Shown piece after piece: positions 61,470-64,000 of a DNA stretch of 64,000 nt (position 1 is its first letter; each line of letters starts with the position of its first letter). A program made the position numbers and the translations under genes. The notes beneath the pieces were generated by a model that searched no databases, was not told the DNA's origin, and saw only the letters and a list, made by a program, of their open reading frames with translations. The DNA is from Microbulbifer variabilis (GTDB taxonomy: Bacteria; Pseudomonadota; Gammaproteobacteria; Pseudomonadales; Cellvibrionaceae), in contig NZ_CP092418.1 of NCBI RefSeq assembly GCF_023716485.1, forward strand, positions 62,001 to 126,000, written 5' to 3'.

Positions 61470-61824
61470 TTACCAGTTTTGTAGTGATGTTACTCTGGGA
61501 GCATGATTCATTTTTGTTTCCTTTAGCTGAGTAGTTGATGTTTATGTGCTATTTAAGTTGCTAATTGAAATGGCGCATCAACACTCTTTTTTTGATGTCG
61601 TCTTTAAAGGCTGAATCGACATTTAAATTATCCGTATTTGGATTTTATAAACTGATCTATTGGTAATGGAAAAAAATTGCATAAAATTGATAAAAGATTC
61701 TCAATTTTTTTCGTTAGGACTCTGGAAGCGCCTTTGAAGATTAAAATCTGGATGTTAACCTGATTAAGGTCGCTAATTTGGTTTGCTGCGACAACTAATA
61801 TATAAAAATAACTAGGTTAGGAAA
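61470..61824. other. A+T-rich intergenic region
   Basis: 355 bases with no open frame of protein-like composition and no strong hairpin. It should contain the promoter of the small secreted protein; TTAGGAAAATG-like ribosome-site sequence precedes ATG 61825. Confidence 0.5.
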
Positions 61825-62193
61825 ATGACTATCAAAAAAATTCTATTAGCGAGTTCCCTAATTTTTGCCTCCTCTTTAGCCGTTCCGGCTTTTTCTGCCA
61901 ATCTTGTTTGCCAACTAAATGTCAAATCTGGCGGCCAAGTGTTTGGAAATGGCACTTCCCACTGTAATGGAATAGATTTCAGTTTTGGAAGCTCCACTTC
62001 TGGAAGTTGGAGTATTACCAATATCTCTAAATCTATTGATCGGGTCCATTGGATAAAAGGTTGTAATTCTGGGCTCTCATGCGGTGTGACAGTCAGAGCT
62101 TATTCATCCAACGAGGCACAGGCCTATATCCATTACAAGGATGGAAGTATCGAATATGTAACAGCCAACATGTGGTACGAAACTGGGCATTAA
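61825..62193 (+). CDS. Small secreted beta-rich protein
   Basis: 122 residues with a signal peptide (KKILLASSLIFASSLAVPAF then SA). The mature part has four cysteines (LVCQLNV, SHCNGIDF, KGCNSGLSCGV), suggesting two disulfides in a small beta domain. Family not recognised. It is monocistronic, with a terminator at 62206. Confidence 0.8.
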   Translation: MTIKKILLASSLIFASSLAVPAFSANLVCQLNVKSGGQVFGNGTSHCNGIDFSFGSSTSGSWSITNISKSIDRVHWIKGCNSGLSCGVTVRAYSSNEAQAYIHYKDGSIEYVTANMWYETGH

Positions 62194-62205
62194 ATTAATA
62201 CTACG

Positions 62206-62232
62206 GCGCCGATTGTTCTATCGGCGCTTCTA
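62206..62232 (+). terminator. Hairpin terminator after the small secreted protein
   Basis: GCGCCGAT (62206-62213) pairs with ATCGGCGC (62220-62227), followed by a short T-containing tail, so it is a moderate terminator. Confidence 0.65.
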
Positions 62233-62330
62233 TTTACCAGTGGACATCTACTTAATCAGATAATAGTCGCGTCGATTTTCTCACTTTAAATACGTGGCGA
62301 ACCCTCTCATCATCGGCTTTTATTAAAGCC

Positions 62331-63284
62331 ATGGAATACAAGGACTATTACAAGATTCTCGGTCTGGAGCGGAATGCTGATCAGGCGGAGGTCAAGCGTG
62401 CCTATCGAAAGTTGGCACGTAAATACCACCCCGATGTCAGTAGTGAGAAGGATGCCGAGGAGCGCTTTAAAGAGGTGAATGAGGCCTACGAAGTGCTTAA
62501 GGATCCAGAGAAACGTGCGGCCTATGATCAGTTGGGTAGTGGCTTTCAGTCCGGCCAGGATTTCCGGCCGCCCCCTAATTGGGATCAGGGGTTTGAGTTT
62601 CACGGTGGTGGTTATACCGATGCCGATAGTGAGGCTTTCAGCGATTTCTTTGAGAGCTTATTTGGGCGAGGCGGATTTAGTCAGGGCTATGGCGGCAGAC
62701 AGAGGCGCCAGTACAGTGCTCAGGGGGAAAACACCTACGCGCGAATCGCCATAGATCTGGAAGACAGTTATCGCGGCAGCAGTCGGCAGATTACCCTTAA
62801 ACACACGGTGTTGGGGGAGGATGGGCGCCCGCAACTGCAGGAGCGCACACTAAACGTCAAGATTCCAAAAGGGATTACTGAAGGTCAGCAAATTCGTCTG
62901 GCCGGGCAGGGTGAAGCAGGCATTGGCGGCGGTAAACCCGGTGACCTTTATCTCGAGATCATTTTCAACTCTCATCGTCTCTATCATACCGAGGGCCCAA
63001 CGGTTTATCTGGACTTACCCATGGCCCCTTGGGAGATGGCCTTGGGGGCCAAAGTACAGGTACCAACACCGAGCGGGCCCCTGAAAGTTACCATCCCTGC
63101 CAATAGTGATAACGGCAAGAAGCTTCGCCTCAAGGGGCGGGGTATCCCTGCCAAACAACCTGGTGATATGTACATCGTGCTGCAGACAGTTACCCCCTCT
63201 GCCACTAGCGATGCTCAGCGCGAGGCCTATCGTCAATTCAGTAAGGCCTTTGACTTTAATCCGCGCCAATCCATGGGGAGCTGA
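62331..63284 (+). CDS. cbpA: Curved-DNA-binding/DnaJ-like co-chaperone CbpA
   Basis: 317 residues: J domain with KDYYKILGLERNADQAEVKR then AYRKLARKYHPDVS (HPD near 34-36), a Gly/Phe-rich linker and the two-part C-terminal substrate domain (TLKHTVLGEDGRPQLQERTL, AKVQVPTPSGPLKVTIPANS). It lacks the DnaJ zinc domain, as CbpA does. It stimulates DnaK and binds DNA. cbpM follows two bases later. Confidence 0.93.
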   Translation: MEYKDYYKILGLERNADQAEVKRAYRKLARKYHPDVSSEKDAEERFKEVNEAYEVLKDPEKRAAYDQLGSGFQSGQDFRPPPNWDQGFEFHGGGYTDADSEAFSDFFESLFGRGGFSQGYGGRQRRQYSAQGENTYARIAIDLEDSYRGSSRQITLKHTVLGEDGRPQLQERTLNVKIPKGITEGQQIRLAGQGEAGIGGGKPGDLYLEIIFNSHRLYHTEGPTVYLDLPMAPWEMALGAKVQVPTPSGPLKVTIPANSDNGKKLRLKGRGIPAKQPGDMYIVLQTVTPSATSDAQREAYRQFSKAFDFNPRQSMGS

Positions 63285-63286
63285 TA

Positions 63287-63610
63287 ATGAGAGTTAGAAA
63301 GGCCGAACAGGTCACCGGTGTGCTGCTTGATGAAGAGAGTGAACTGAGTTTGAGCGAATTGTGTCGCGCCTGTGAGCTTCCTGCTGAACGTATATTGGCA
63401 CTGGTGGAGGAAGGTATTATCGAGCCACGTGCGCGCAAACCCCGCTGGCGCTTTAGTGGTATTTGCGTGCGCAGGGTTCGTCGTGTCTACACGCTGGAGC
63501 GGGATCTTGGAGTCAATCTTGCCGGTGCTGCGCTGGCGCTGGAATTACTCGAAGAGATAGAGCGGTTACAAGCACAGCTGGCGCGATTAGAACAGCGGCG
63601 AAAACGTTAG
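63287..63610 (+). CDS. cbpM: CbpA modulator CbpM
   Basis: 107 residues, MerR-like helix-turn-helix pattern (LSELCRACELPAERILALVE, then GIIEPRARKPRWRFSGICVR) with a C-terminal coiled coil (LLEEIERLQAQLARLEQRRK). CbpM binds the CbpA J domain and inhibits its co-chaperone and DNA-binding functions. It is coupled with cbpA. Confidence 0.9.
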   Translation: MRVRKAEQVTGVLLDEESELSLSELCRACELPAERILALVEEGIIEPRARKPRWRFSGICVRRVRRVYTLERDLGVNLAGAALALELLEEIERLQAQLARLEQRRKR

Positions 63611-63613
63611 TGT

Positions 63614-64000
63614 TTATTCATGGCTGGCTTGTAACAGTGGACCAATGACTTCAATTTTCTCAATCCAGATAACACCGTTGTAATTCTTAGGCAGGAAATT
63701 TAAATCCTCTGGTCGGTAGATAGCGGTAAGGCCGCCCTTTTTATCTCGATGATCCAGCACTATGACTAAACTGCCGCTTTGGGCTACCCGGTCGATTAAT
63801 CGGTTCGGCCAGCCCCAGAGTGCCCAATGCCAGGTATTGGGTGCCATAACAATACTGTTGCGGCAAGCCTCGGGGATATAGCCGCTCCACCCAATCAGCA
63901 AATATCCCAGTGCACAATCTTTTGCGCTGTCCCTACTGAAGGCCAAAGCTTTGGGCCTTAACTCCCGTATTCTTGCGATTGGGAGGGGGCCGCCGTAGAC
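63614..64000 (-). CDS. Probable glycerophosphodiester phosphodiesterase C-terminal part (runs off right edge)
   Basis: The minus-strand frame is open from base 64000 to a stop near 63614 (129 residues), so the N-terminus is outside the window. The segment YLLIGWSGYIPEACRNSIVM ... HWALWGWPNRLIDR then VAQSGSLVIVLDHR ... YRPEDLNFLPKNYNGVIWI resembles the C-terminal half of GDPD-family proteins with the LWGWPNR block. Assignment is from recollected family pattern, so moderate. Confidence 0.5.
   Translation of the reverse strand, partial: VYGGPLPIARIRELRPKALAFSRDSAKDCALGYLLIGWSGYIPEACRNSIVMAPNTWHWALWGWPNRLIDRVAQSGSLVIVLDHRDKKGGLTAIYRPEDLNFLPKNYNGVIWIEKIEVIGPLLQASHE

Overview
The window reads as chromosomal DNA of a marine-type gammaproteobacterium, probably Microbulbifer or another Cellvibrionales member. 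That placement is an inference. It rests on the polA ... engB - cytochrome c4 - dsbA order shared with pseudomonads, a LysR-type regulator divergent from fpr, Gram-negative export systems (LolA-like, lipoproteins, TonB receptor) and an aryl-polyene-type pigment cluster. No rRNA, tRNA, CRISPR array, IS element or prophage was seen.

Layout. 1-5.3 kb: a TonB-dependent receptor cut by the left edge, then a zinc ABC importer (znuCB divergent from znuA, with a possible Zur operator between them). 5.6-14.4 kb: the housekeeping block polA, an alpha/beta hydrolase with a PRPP-synthetase-like protein, a Fur-box-preceded pair of small genes, engB, cytochrome c4 and dsbA. Non-coding DNA in the polA-engB interval carries several hairpins with C-run loops, including three perfect tandem hairpins at 10942-11034 that look like a small RNA. 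14.4-20.8 kb: mostly exported proteins: a membrane-anchored cytochrome resembling the front half of FTR1 fusions, ecotin, two tandem paralogues of an unrecognised family, an ACT-domain protein, a protein of unknown fold and an M28 peptidase.

20.9-38.9 kb: a nearly complete type II polyketide/fatty-acid-like cluster of the aryl polyene family, visibly more A+T-rich than its flanks, with most genes overlapping or only a few bases apart. It has a divergent phosphopantetheinyl transferase, ketosynthases and a ketosynthase-like partner, two ACPs, a ketoreductase, dehydratases (one fused to an acyl ligase), an aromatic amino-acid ammonia-lyase, a thioesterase, acyltransferases, a glycosyltransferase, an MMPL exporter with a LolA-like partner, and a flavoprotein that keeps the flavin-dependent halogenase motifs. 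Together these predict an aromatic starter unit extended to a polyene, attached to a lipid and moved to the outer membrane, possibly halogenated. A PagL-like outer-membrane protein closes the cluster.

38.9-42.6 kb: two small exported proteins, a LysR regulator divergent from ferredoxin-NADP reductase, and lipocalin Blc. 42.6-55.2 kb: a minus-strand series of nine genes: two Tat-signal-bearing TldD-type proteases flanking a TldE-type protein without a signal, then a DUF4159 protein, a MoxR ATPase, a DUF58 protein, a BatA-like protein, a DUF4175-like protein and a further membrane protein. A 106-bp repeat-like inverted element separates the TldD/E part from the MoxR part. 55.4-64 kb: a nicotinamide phosphoribosyltransferase, a ribbon-helix-helix-like protein, a PspA / NfeD-like (YqiJ) / flotillin (YqiK) / zinc-ribbon membrane-stress block, a small secreted protein, the cbpA-cbpM chaperone pair, and a probable glycerophosphodiesterase cut by the right edge.
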